In this document: one piece after another, positions 14,968 to 20,844 of the stretch
How positions within the stretch are numbered: position 1 is the stretch's first letter
Layout of the letters: every line of letters starts with the position of its first letter
DNA from: Ktedonobacter racemifer
GTDB lineage: Bacteria; Chloroflexota; DTOL01; JACQYG01
Length of the DNA stretch: 20,844 nt
Assembly: GCA_020723545.1 (NCBI GenBank)
Contig: DYIS01000013.1
Coordinates: forward strand, 1-20,844
Direction: 5' to 3'
Notes under the pieces: model-generated
Seen by the model: only the letters and a program-made list of their open reading frames with translations
The model's database searches: none
Told to the model about the DNA's origin: nothing
Program-made: the position numbers and the translations under genes

Positions 14968-15016
14968 CATCGTCTGTTCTCTACTGTCTTTCGTCTCTCG
15001 TCACTCATCACTCGTT
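14968..15016 (+). repeat. Degenerate heptanucleotide tandem repeat downstream of gyrB
   Basis: Seven consecutive heptamers, 49 bases: CATCGTC, TGTTCTC, TACTGTC, TTTCGTC, TCTCGTC, ACTCATC, ACTCGTT. It starts five bases after the gyrB stop and runs to the ribosome site of the next gene. Same unit style (NNTCGTC) as the tract at 11765-11817. Confidence 0.75.
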
Positions 15017-15029
15017 TTGGAGGTGCGTC

Positions 15030-15548
15030 GTGGCTGCCTCGGTGATGAAAGCTGGGATACTGGGCGCGGTGGCTCTCATCGTTCTCAACCTGGTGCAAGC
15101 CCTGGGTTCGCTGCCCCTGGGCATCGGCTGCCTGTTCGCCCCCCTAGCGTGTTTCACGGGTTGTCTGTCCCCCATCCTCTTCCTCCTGATCTCCGGCGGA
15201 GTCGGCTATCTGGCCGCCAGGTTTGCGGATCTCGCGCCTGGCGAGTACGCTAACGGTCTACTGGGAGGGGCCCTGGCCGGAGCCGTGGCCAGCGGCATCG
15301 CCGGCGTTGAGCTGGTCCTGCAGTATGTGGTGCTCAGCCTGCTCAACATCAGCGTCAAATTGCCTCTGGACATCCTGCAACAACAAAAGGGCACTGGGTC
15401 CGAGCTCCTGGGGGGCGCATTGGTGGGTGCAGGTGGCGCGGCCTTGATTGGGTCGCTCGTTTGCATCGTCGGCCTGGTGGGCGGCGCCCTCTTCGGCGCC
15501 CTGGGCGGCCTGATCAACGTCTTGCTGAAACCAAAAACCTCGATGTAG
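15030..15548 (+). CDS. Small Gly/Ala-rich membrane protein
   Basis: A 172-aa membrane protein of unknown function. Four hydrophobic segments are visible (about 6-30, 38-64, 76-105 and 130-165). They are rich in Gly and Ala with small-residue GxxxG spacing, and a polar stretch (PLDILQQQKGTGSE, about 111-124) sits before the last. The C-terminus is short and basic (LKPKTSM). Two Cys (C34 and C41) flank the loop between the first two helices, with a third at C45. The start is GTG at 15030 with GGAGG at 15019-15023. It is preceded by the heptamer repeat and followed by about 250 bases without a gene. No neighbour indicates its role. Confidence 0.8.
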   Translation: MAASVMKAGILGAVALIVLNLVQALGSLPLGIGCLFAPLACFTGCLSPILFLLISGGVGYLAARFADLAPGEYANGLLGGALAGAVASGIAGVELVLQYVVLSLLNISVKLPLDILQQQKGTGSELLGGALVGAGGAALIGSLVCIVGLVGGALFGALGGLINVLLKPKTSM

Positions 15549-15783
15549 CATAAAAACCTTCACCACGTGCGAATTAGGCCCGAGGCGAAGATCAAGCAGT
15601 ACGATCAGCCATCCGGTGTTTGGAGTTAACCAAGAGGGAGATGGTTTGGCGCACGAAGGTAAACCCGTAGGCCGACTTTCCTGAGCCGGTCGTGGTTTGA
15701 GGGTTTGGGGAGGCCAACCGACAAAGAATTTGTGGGCCAGCGTCCCCGGTCAGCCGGGAGAGCTTTTCCCAACGACATGACTG
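15549..15783. other. Intergenic region without recognised gene
   Basis: About 235 bases with no credible ORF on either strand. The only visible structure is a short hairpin CCCGG-TCAG-CCGGG near 15746-15759. No clear promoter or terminator is present. The next gene's ribosome site (TTGGAGG) begins at 15784. Confidence 0.4.
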
Positions 15784-15796
15784 TTGGAGGTACCCG

Positions 15797-18307
15797 GTGT
15801 CCACCATATCCGAGGTCCAGGGAAGCTTTTACCTGGGCAGGCTTTACGAACCAGAGGCGAACCAACTTCTGGAAAAACCATTAGAATACGACCCCCGAGA
15901 CCTCACCACCCATGGGGTGATCCTGGGCATGACCGGAAGCGGGAAGACGGGGTTGGGCATCAGCCTTCTGGAAGAGGCCACGCTCTCGGGCGTCCCCAGC
16001 ATCGTCATCGACCCTAAAGGTGACGTGAGCAACCTGCTCCTGGCTTTCCCTAACCTGGAGCCCGGCGATTTCCTGCCCTGGGTCAACGTGGACGACGCGC
16101 GACGCCTGAACATGACCGTGGAGGGTTACGCGGCGTTCATCGCCAAGGCCTGGCGGGAGGGTCTAGCCCAGTGGGGGGAGGGGCCGGAGAGGGTGGCCCA
16201 GTACCGGGGGAATGCGGATTTCACAGTGTATACCCCGGGGAGCGACGCCGGGATACCGGTGAGCGTGGTCCAGATGTTGGGGGCTCCGCTCCTGAGCTGG
16301 GACGAGGAAGAGGAGACCCTCCGGGAGCGCATCCGCGGCACGGTCAGTGCCCTTCTGAGCCTGGTGGGCATGGAGACCGACCCGGTGCGCAGCCGGGAAC
16401 ACATCCTGCTCTCCAACATCTTTGAACATTGCTGGCGAAAGGGCGAGGGCCTGGATATCGGTAAGCTCGTCGGCTACGTCCAGAACCCGCCCATCACCAA
16501 GCTGGGTGTGGTGGACCTGGACCTCTTTTTCCCCAAGGCCGACCGGCTGGCCCTGGCTCTGGCCCTGAACGGCATCGTGGCCGCCCCCAGCTTTGAGAAC
16601 TGGACCGTGGGCATGCCCCTGGACATCCAGCAGATATTGTATCGTAATGGCCAGCCCAGGGTCTCGGTGTTCTACATCGCCCACCTGAGCGATCAGGAGC
16701 GCATGTTCTTCGTGAGCCTGCTCCTGCAAGGGGTGCAGGCCTGGCTGCGGGGCCAGTCGGGCACGACCAGCCTGCGGGCACTCCTGTATTTCGACGAGCT
16801 ATACGGCTACATGCCGCCCTACCCGGCCAACCCGCCCTCCAAGGTGCCCTTGCTCACGCTCTTGAAGCAGGCCCGAGCCTATGGGCTGGGAGTGGTCCTG
16901 GCCACCCAGAACCCGGTGGACCTGGACTACAAGGCCCTCACCAACGCTGGCACCTGGTTCATTGGCAGGCTTCAGACCGACCGGGATAAGGCCCGGGTTC
17001 TGGAGGGGTTGGAGGGCGCCGCGGCCGAGGCTGGAGGAGCCCTGGACCGGGCCTATTTCGACCGGGTCATTGCCTCCCTGCAGAACCGTGTGTTTCTCAT
17101 GCACAACGTCCACGCCGGGCGGCCCCAGGTCTTCATGACCCGGTGGGCCCTCTCCTACCTGCGGGGGCCCTTGACCAGGGAACAGATCCGCTCTCTCAAG
17201 AGGATGCCCTCCGCCGCCGCAGCGACCACCACGCCTATCCCCCATCCCCTGTCCCCTACCCCTTATCCCCTAACCCCTTCCTCCGTCACACCATATGCCA
17301 AAGTCCCGCCGCAATTGCCGTCCTCGCTGAGCATTTTGTACCTGGAGCCCAGGGTCTTCCCTGAGGGCTATTGCGACGACCTACGGCGGGAGACCTCTTT
17401 CCCAGTGAAACTCCTCGAAAGCCGCCTGGTCTACCGCCCGCACCTGTACGGCGCGGCCAAGGTAGACTTCAAGAGCCGTGTGCCCGACCTCTTCCACACC
17501 GGATCGGTGAGTCGGGCTATATCGGCAAGCAAAGACGACCGCATCTTCGACTGGGGCAACGAGAGCCTTAAGGTAGATCCTCAGGGCCTTAGCTACCAGC
17601 CCCGGCCCGAGGGGGTCTTTGCCGAGGTCAGCGAGGAGGTCAAGGCTGCAGTTGGGGTCCGGCGGTTGCAGGACGGCTTCCGGGGATACCTGGAGCGCAG
17701 CCAGGTGCTCACGTTGCTTTACAATGCACGGCTCGAGATGTATTCTGAAGTAGGCGAAGCCAAGAAAGATTTCCTGGCCCGGCTTCAGGCCAGAGCCCGG
17801 GAGCTCTCCGACGGCGAGGCCGAGAAGGTGCGGTCCCGTTATCAAACCCAACTGGTCCGCTTGCAGGACAAGCTGGAGCGGGCCCAGCGCGACCTGGCCG
17901 ACAAGCAGGCCCTTTGGGACGCTAAGAAGCGCGAATCCACCATTTCCATCGTCGAATCCGGCTTCAGCCTCCTCCTGGGCAAGCGGCCCACCCGTGCCGT
18001 CTCCACCGCCGCCTCCAAGCAGCGCATGGCTGACCAGGCCCGCATGGCGGTGGAGGAGCGCCAGGCCGAGGTCGAGAACCTCAAGGAGCAGATCGCCAGG
18101 CTCACTGAAGAGCGCGACGACGCCGTGGTTAAGATCCAGGACAAGTACCAGGAAGGCATCACCGAACTGGAGGAGAAGCGTTTTCGCCCCTCCCAGGCCG
18201 CTATCCGCCTGGAAACCCTTGCTCTAGTGTGGGCCCCAACCTGGGAGATAGCCGTGGACGTGGGAGGAGAGAGAAAGGAATACCGATTCGCTGGCTATGA
18301 AGACTAG
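15797..18307 (+). CDS. HerA/DUF87-type ATPase with C-terminal coiled coil
   Basis: An 836-aa cytoplasmic P-loop ATPase of the HerA/FtsK group, hexameric DNA-translocase relatives. Walker A is GMTGSGKT (44-51). The segment VIDPKGDVSNLL (70-81) is typical of DUF87 proteins. Walker B is LLYFDE (329-334), the sensor is ATQNP (369-373), and an arginine-finger candidate lies in RLQTDRDK (391-398). A Thr/Pro-rich linker (about 478-500) is encoded by a heptanucleotide repeat. The C-terminal half is new: a folded region of about 150 residues, then a long charged coiled coil (about 660-785) broken by ESGFSLLLGKRPTRA. The start is GTG at 15797 with TTGGAGG at 15784-15790. No NurA, SIR2 or other HerA-partner nuclease is adjacent. 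The function is unknown, and DNA handling or defence is inference. Confidence 0.85.
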   Translation: MSTISEVQGSFYLGRLYEPEANQLLEKPLEYDPRDLTTHGVILGMTGSGKTGLGISLLEEATLSGVPSIVIDPKGDVSNLLLAFPNLEPGDFLPWVNVDDARRLNMTVEGYAAFIAKAWREGLAQWGEGPERVAQYRGNADFTVYTPGSDAGIPVSVVQMLGAPLLSWDEEEETLRERIRGTVSALLSLVGMETDPVRSREHILLSNIFEHCWRKGEGLDIGKLVGYVQNPPITKLGVVDLDLFFPKADRLALALALNGIVAAPSFENWTVGMPLDIQQILYRNGQPRVSVFYIAHLSDQERMFFVSLLLQGVQAWLRGQSGTTSLRALLYFDELYGYMPPYPANPPSKVPLLTLLKQARAYGLGVVLATQNPVDLDYKALTNAGTWFIGRLQTDRDKARVLEGLEGAAAEAGGALDRAYFDRVIASLQNRVFLMHNVHAGRPQVFMTRWALSYLRGPLTREQIRSLKRMPSAAAATTTPIPHPLSPTPYPLTPSSVTPYAKVPPQLPSSLSILYLEPRVFPEGYCDDLRRETSFPVKLLESRLVYRPHLYGAAKVDFKSRVPDLFHTGSVSRAISASKDDRIFDWGNESLKVDPQGLSYQPRPEGVFAEVSEEVKAAVGVRRLQDGFRGYLERSQVLTLLYNARLEMYSEVGEAKKDFLARLQARARELSDGEAEKVRSRYQTQLVRLQDKLERAQRDLADKQALWDAKKRESTISIVESGFSLLLGKRPTRAVSTAASKQRMADQARMAVEERQAEVENLKEQIARLTEERDDAVVKIQDKYQEGITELEEKRFRPSQAAIRLETLALVWAPTWEIAVDVGGERKEYRFAGYED
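17232..17280 (+). repeat. Heptanucleotide tandem repeat inside the HerA-type gene
   Basis: Seven consecutive heptamers, 49 bases, of consensus CCCCTAT: CGCCTAT, CCCCCAT, CCCCTGT, CCCCTAC, CCCTTAT, CCCCTAA, CCCCTTC. In frame they encode a Pro/Thr/Tyr-rich linker (PIPHPLSPTPYPLTPS). Gain or loss of one unit would shift the frame; three units keep it. Confidence 0.8.
18242..18283 (+). repeat. Copy 1 of a 42-nt duplicated segment (end of HerA-type gene)
   Basis: Encodes WEIAVDVGGERKEY near the C-terminus of the HerA-type ATPase. It recurs at 18933-18974 with six differences, every one an A here against a G in the second copy. Confidence 0.8.
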
Positions 18308-18379
18308 CAGATGATTCATATTCTTGCCCAATCTTGCCTTGGAAAGGCCATCTCCATCACAGGTGACCATTGAAGCCGG

Positions 18380-18616
18380 TTGATCACCAACAAGCGCCCG
18401 GTGATGGCCGGACGAGAAGCAGAGGTTAGAGCGGTGTTGGAAAACGCTGATGAGATCAGGGTTAGCAAGGTTGACAGTTCTGTCTTCTTGTATCACAAAG
18501 GGAGTAATGGGCGGTTCCTCTGCGTCGTGGCCAAGCATCTGAATGATGAGGGCTTTATAATCACAGCATATCCAACGGATAAGATCAAGGAAGGGAAGCT
18601 GGTATGGAAAAGGTGA
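18380..18616 (+). CDS. DUF4258/PBECR-like putative toxin nuclease, N-terminus eroded
   Basis: A 78-aa protein resembling the DUF4258/PBECR group of RelE- and EndoU-like nuclease families. Matching segments are ITNKRPVMAGRE (compare HIxxxHPEMxGRE in relatives), ADEIRVSKVDSSVFLYHKG, RFLCVVAKHL, GFIITAYPTDKIKEGKLVW. In the relatives I recall, a His-containing stretch of about a dozen residues precedes this point. Here an in-frame stop at 18371-18373 removes it, the start would have to be a TTG at 18380 without a ribosome site, and the HP of HPEM reads RP. The gene may therefore be an inactivated copy. It overlaps the DUF2283 gene by 13 bases, and the pairing looks like a toxin-antitoxin module. 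No function has been shown to my knowledge. Confidence 0.6.
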   Translation: MITNKRPVMAGREAEVRAVLENADEIRVSKVDSSVFLYHKGSNGRFLCVVAKHLNDEGFIITAYPTDKIKEGKLVWKR

Positions 18617-18834
18617 TTGTCATTTATGACCGCAAGGGGAATACCCTGGATGTCTGGTTTGGGAACCCAAAGGACGAGTACATCTGTGAGGAGACGGGAG
18701 AGGAGGTAATCCTAAAGAAAGACCGGCACGGCAAAGTCATCGGCTTCGAAAAGCTTAATTACCTTCCTGCCGCCGCCGCTAAGGACACAGAAGAGACCGG
18801 CACAGGTTTGCCGATTGAGGTCGTGCTCGACTAG
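18604..18834 (+). CDS. DUF2283 protein, putative antitoxin-like partner
   Basis: Small protein of 76 aa matching DUF2283: VIYDRKGNTLDVWFG, then EEVILKKDRHGKVIGFEKLNYLP, the beta-rich pattern of this family. The end is short and acidic (DTEETGTGLPIEVVLD). ATG at 18604 overlaps the upstream DUF4258-like gene by 13 bases, and AAGGAAGGG at about 18589-18597 serves as ribosome site. DUF2283 genes commonly sit next to DUF4258-type genes, so an antitoxin or neutralising partner is a reasonable inference. The pair lies between two copies of the HerA-type gene's 3' end. Confidence 0.75.
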   Translation: MEKVIVIYDRKGNTLDVWFGNPKDEYICEETGEEVILKKDRHGKVIGFEKLNYLPAAAAKDTEETGTGLPIEVVLD

Positions 18835-18884
18835 ACATCCGGCGTTTGTCACGAAGGGAGCAGGTACATATCTACTGGGGTCCC

Positions 18885-18974
18885 TGTTTCCTTCATCCGC
18901 CTCGCGACCTCGTCCCTCCTCTGGACCCAGCGTGGGGGATGGCCGTGGACGTGGGAGGGGAGAGGAAGGAGTGC
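18885..18974 (+). pseudogene. Second copy of the HerA-type C-terminal segment (remnant)
   Basis: The stretch 18933-18974 encodes WGMAVDVGGERKEC in the same relative frame as the genuine HerA tail (WEIAVDVGGERKEY at 18242-18283). The 42-base core is 36/42 identical, and all six mismatches are A in copy 1 against G in copy 2. Upstream about 50 bases show weak similarity (DPAW against APTW), and downstream the copies diverge at once. No ribosome site or family context supports this as a live gene, and it runs into the DUF488 gene start. The rest of 18835-19119 holds nothing I recognise. Confidence 0.65.
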
Positions 18975-19119
18975 AAAGCCACGCATACAGTGGCTCAGAA
19001 TGGCTGGGCCTCGGAGATGACGCTGGGCGCTTCTGGTCCGCAATCTGAGGATTATCTGCGCTTGTCTAACCTGTTTAGTCTGAGGTTAGTGTCAAAGGAA
19101 ACTGTGGAGGAATTGCCGA

Positions 19120-19623
19120 GTGGAGATTTATACGATTGGTCATAGTAACATTGATTTTAGAGATTTTGTCAAGCTACTAGACAACAATGGAATCTCAATC
19201 TTAGTTGACGTAAGAAGTCATCCATATAGCAAGAGCGAGTTTGCGCGGCAATTCGATCGCCCTGCCTTGGAAAGGGGCTTGGAGTTCTACAATGTTACCT
19301 ACAAATACATGGGAGGTGAGTTAGGTGGGAAACCTGACGATCTGAGCCTATACACAAATGGGGAGGTCGATTACGAAAAAATCGCCGTTCGGCCTGAATA
19401 TCTAGAGGCGATCAAGACGTTGATGGAGCTTGCAGAACGTCAAAGGGTCGCCATAATGTGTAGCGAAGGTGACCACAAACAATGCCATCGGCACAAGCTC
19501 ATCGCCAAGACGCTTGTCAGTAAAGGGTGGAAAGTACTGCACATTCAAAGGGGTGGCGAAGTGGTCATGGAAGATGAACTACAAGATGAATTACAATACG
19601 AGCAGAAGAGGTTGGAATGGTAA
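19120..19623 (+). CDS. DUF488 family protein, first of two
   Basis: A 167-aa cytoplasmic protein of the DUF488 family, whose activity is not established. Signature elements: YTIGHS at 4-9, LVDVRSHPYSK at 28-38, YMGGELGG at 63-70, and MCSEGDHKQCHRH with Cys114, Glu116, Cys122, His123 and Arg124. The clustered conserved Cys, Glu and His residues suggest a catalytic or metal/nucleotide site. The start is GTG at 19120 with GGAGG at 19106-19110. Base composition is clearly AT-richer than the housekeeping genes, suggesting transfer. It overlaps the second DUF488 gene by seven bases, and together with the third gene forms a compact cassette. Confidence 0.88.
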   Translation: MEIYTIGHSNIDFRDFVKLLDNNGISILVDVRSHPYSKSEFARQFDRPALERGLEFYNVTYKYMGGELGGKPDDLSLYTNGEVDYEKIAVRPEYLEAIKTLMELAERQRVAIMCSEGDHKQCHRHKLIAKTLVSKGWKVLHIQRGGEVVMEDELQDELQYEQKRLEW

Positions 19624-20060
19624 ACAAACTGTATACAATAGGTTTCACTCAAAAGACACTTGAGGAATTCATTGATCTTTTGAAGACAGCTGGGGTAGCA
19701 ACAGTTGTAGATGTCCGGCTTAATAACACTTCACAGCTAGCAGGGTTTGCCAAGCGCGATGATCTAGCCTACTTGCTTCGACGTGGCTTCGGCATTGAAT
19801 ACGTTCATGCCCTAGAACTAGCACCGACGCAAGCGATGCTTGTTGATTACAGGAAGTACAAAGATTGGGGACGTTACTCAAGAGACTATTCGAAATTATT
19901 GGATTCCAGGAGTATTGTACAGCTTCTGACACAATTGCAAGACAGAGGGCCGTTATGTTTGCTTTGTGCGGAGGACATGCCTGAACATTGCCATCGCAGG
20001 TTGGCGGCTGAATACATTGCGTCGCATTTGCCGGATATCGAGATCATACATCTTCGGTAG
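19617..20060 (+). CDS. DUF488 family protein, second of two
   Basis: A 147-aa DUF488 paralogue of a shorter subfamily: LYTIGFTQKTLEEF at 5-18, VVDVRLNNTSQLAGFAK at 30-46, YVHALELAPT at 62-71, and LLCAEDMPEHCHRR with Cys117, Glu119, Cys125, His126 and Arg127. It keeps the C-x-E and CHR residues of its neighbour but otherwise differs strongly, including loss of the GGELGG loop. The two are therefore ancient paralogues rather than a recent duplication, and may form a heterodimer (inference). ATG at 19617 overlaps the first DUF488 gene by seven bases. Its stop (20058-20060) overlaps the ribosome site of the next gene, implying translational coupling. Confidence 0.88.
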   Translation: MVNKLYTIGFTQKTLEEFIDLLKTAGVATVVDVRLNNTSQLAGFAKRDDLAYLLRRGFGIEYVHALELAPTQAMLVDYRKYKDWGRYSRDYSKLLDSRSIVQLLTQLQDRGPLCLLCAEDMPEHCHRRLAAEYIASHLPDIEIIHLR

Positions 20061-20076
20061 GAGGAGTGTTTCATCG

Positions 20077-20775
20077 ATGAAACGCATGACTGTGGTCGCC
20101 GTCACAAAGATGCAAAGTGGGGTTTGCATCGCTGGCATCTCCGAGAGTGGGAACTGGGTCCGCCCAGTGCGAGAAGTCGGCGGAGCACTGGACATCTCTT
20201 GCCTGGTAACGTCAGCACGATCACCGATCCGTTGTTTCGACACAGCCGAATTTGACTTAGTCTACCCAAAGCCTGACCCGCCCCATGTTGAGGATTGGGT
20301 AGCAAACTTTCCAATCGGCAGGGTGGCTCACACTCTTTCTGAAGCAGAGCGGACTGCCTTCCTTAGCGAACACGCTGATTCTTCGCGGCTAACTTTGTTT
20401 GACTCATTCAAGTGTTCGCTATGCCTTGTTCAGCCGGAAAATATTGACGGGCTGATTTTTAAGCGAAACCCAGTAAGCGGGAAATTTGAGGCGCGGTTGG
20501 TCTTCACAGCTCAGGGAAGGCAGTACGTAGGCGATGGCAACACGCGCGGCATTCCCTGTACAGATTTGAAGCTAAGAGCCCTAGGACGAAGGCTTTTGGC
20601 CGAGGGTCAAGTCAAGGTCTACTCGAAAGGGCTACTCGACAAATCACTGGGAGATCGGAAGGTCTTTTTGGCATTGGGACGGACCAGGCTCTTTGAAGGC
20701 CGATACTGGCCAATGGTGATTGGCTTTCACATTATTCCAGACTATGATGCGCAGATCAACTATGATGATCTTTGA
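20077..20775 (+). CDS. Dual-OB-like protein of a DUF488 cassette
   Basis: A 232-aa cytoplasmic protein. The N-terminal part (MTVVAVTKMQSGVCIAGISESGNWVRPV) and the C-terminal part (YWPMVIGFHIIP) are beta-strand rich. The pattern resembles what I remember of the dual-OB (DuOB) family, presumed nucleic-acid or nucleotide binding. The assignment is tentative. ATG at 20077 is preceded by AGGAGGAG at 20059-20066; a second in-frame ATG lies at 20086. It follows the second DUF488 gene by 16 bases. Like its neighbours it is less GC-rich than the left part of the window. No nuclease or transmembrane effector is visible inside the window. Confidence 0.7.
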   Translation: MKRMTVVAVTKMQSGVCIAGISESGNWVRPVREVGGALDISCLVTSARSPIRCFDTAEFDLVYPKPDPPHVEDWVANFPIGRVAHTLSEAERTAFLSEHADSSRLTLFDSFKCSLCLVQPENIDGLIFKRNPVSGKFEARLVFTAQGRQYVGDGNTRGIPCTDLKLRALGRRLLAEGQVKVYSKGLLDKSLGDRKVFLALGRTRLFEGRYWPMVIGFHIIPDYDAQINYDDL

Positions 20776-20800
20776 AAGTAGTCCATTGAGCTAGGTCGAG

Positions 20801-20828
20801 GTAGGGACGGCCCTTATGGGCCGCCCCC
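20801..20828. repeat. GTAGGG-type palindromic repeat after the DUF488 cassette
   Basis: GTAGGGA is followed by a perfect hairpin CGGCCC-TTAT-GGGCCG (20808-20823) and then CCCCCT. There is no T-run, so it is not a standard intrinsic terminator. It lies 25 bases after the last gene of the cassette and resembles the element at 4725-4750. Confidence 0.6.
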
Positions 20829-20844
20829 CTCACAGATCCGGACA

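Noticed and set aside
15797..18307. HerA-NurA or SIR2-HerA defence pair
   Set aside because: No NurA, SIR2 or other nuclease gene flanks the ATPase.
18242..18974. Diversity-generating retroelement (template/variable repeats)
   Set aside because: The A-specific differences fit superficially, but there is no reverse transcriptase or accessory gene in the window, the repeat is short, and only A/G changes occur.
1..20844. CRISPR array, tRNA or rRNA genes
   Set aside because: No regularly spaced identical repeats with unique spacers. No tRNA T-arm/CCA pattern or rRNA sequence was recognised by reading, though no scan was run.

Overview
The window is GC-rich and densely coded, with many GTG and TTG starts. 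It carries housekeeping genes typical of a free-living bacterium. The protein set (a group-I ECF transporter, an NfeD/stomatin pair, a small double zinc-ribbon protein, an HTH/nuclease-fold/Hpt operon, MoeA, and a HerA-type ATPase with a coiled-coil tail) suggests an uncultured Chloroflexota-like bacterium, probably from a metagenome. That placement is an inference from gene content; there is no rRNA to confirm it.

Layout. Positions 1-438 hold a promoter and a structured leader ending in a strong intrinsic terminator, just before the first gene. This looks like a transcription-attenuating riboswitch of a class I cannot name. Next comes an ECF vitamin-type uptake operon: two ATPases, the T component, a P1/DmpA-family peptidase and the S component. 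It ends at a palindromic repeat. A well-formed promoter then drives an NfeD membrane serine protease and its stomatin-like partner. Their transcript ends in a perfect 36-nt palindrome that also serves the convergent zinc-ribbon gene. An aldolase closely resembling 4-hydroxy-2-oxoglutarate aldolase follows. MoeA is on the minus strand and shares a divergent promoter region with an HTH - PD-(D/E)XK-like - hypoxanthine phosphoribosyltransferase operon. Then come a RecQ N-terminal remnant, a multi-pass membrane protein, gyrB (interrupted by a one-base frameshift), a small membrane protein and a HerA/DUF87-type ATPase.

The right end (about 18300-20844) looks accessory and becomes visibly AT-richer from about 19080. 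It holds a toxin-antitoxin-like pair (DUF4258/PBECR-like plus DUF2283) set between two copies of the 3' end of the HerA-type gene. A tightly coupled DUF488 - DUF488 - dual-OB-like cassette follows.

The observations I rate highest are the unassigned attenuator leader of the ECF operon, the DUF488-DUF488-dual-OB cassette, three degenerate heptanucleotide tandem-repeat tracts (two just after stop codons and one inside the HerA-type coding region), the duplicated HerA tail whose 42-base core differs only by A/G transitions, and the gyrB frameshift.
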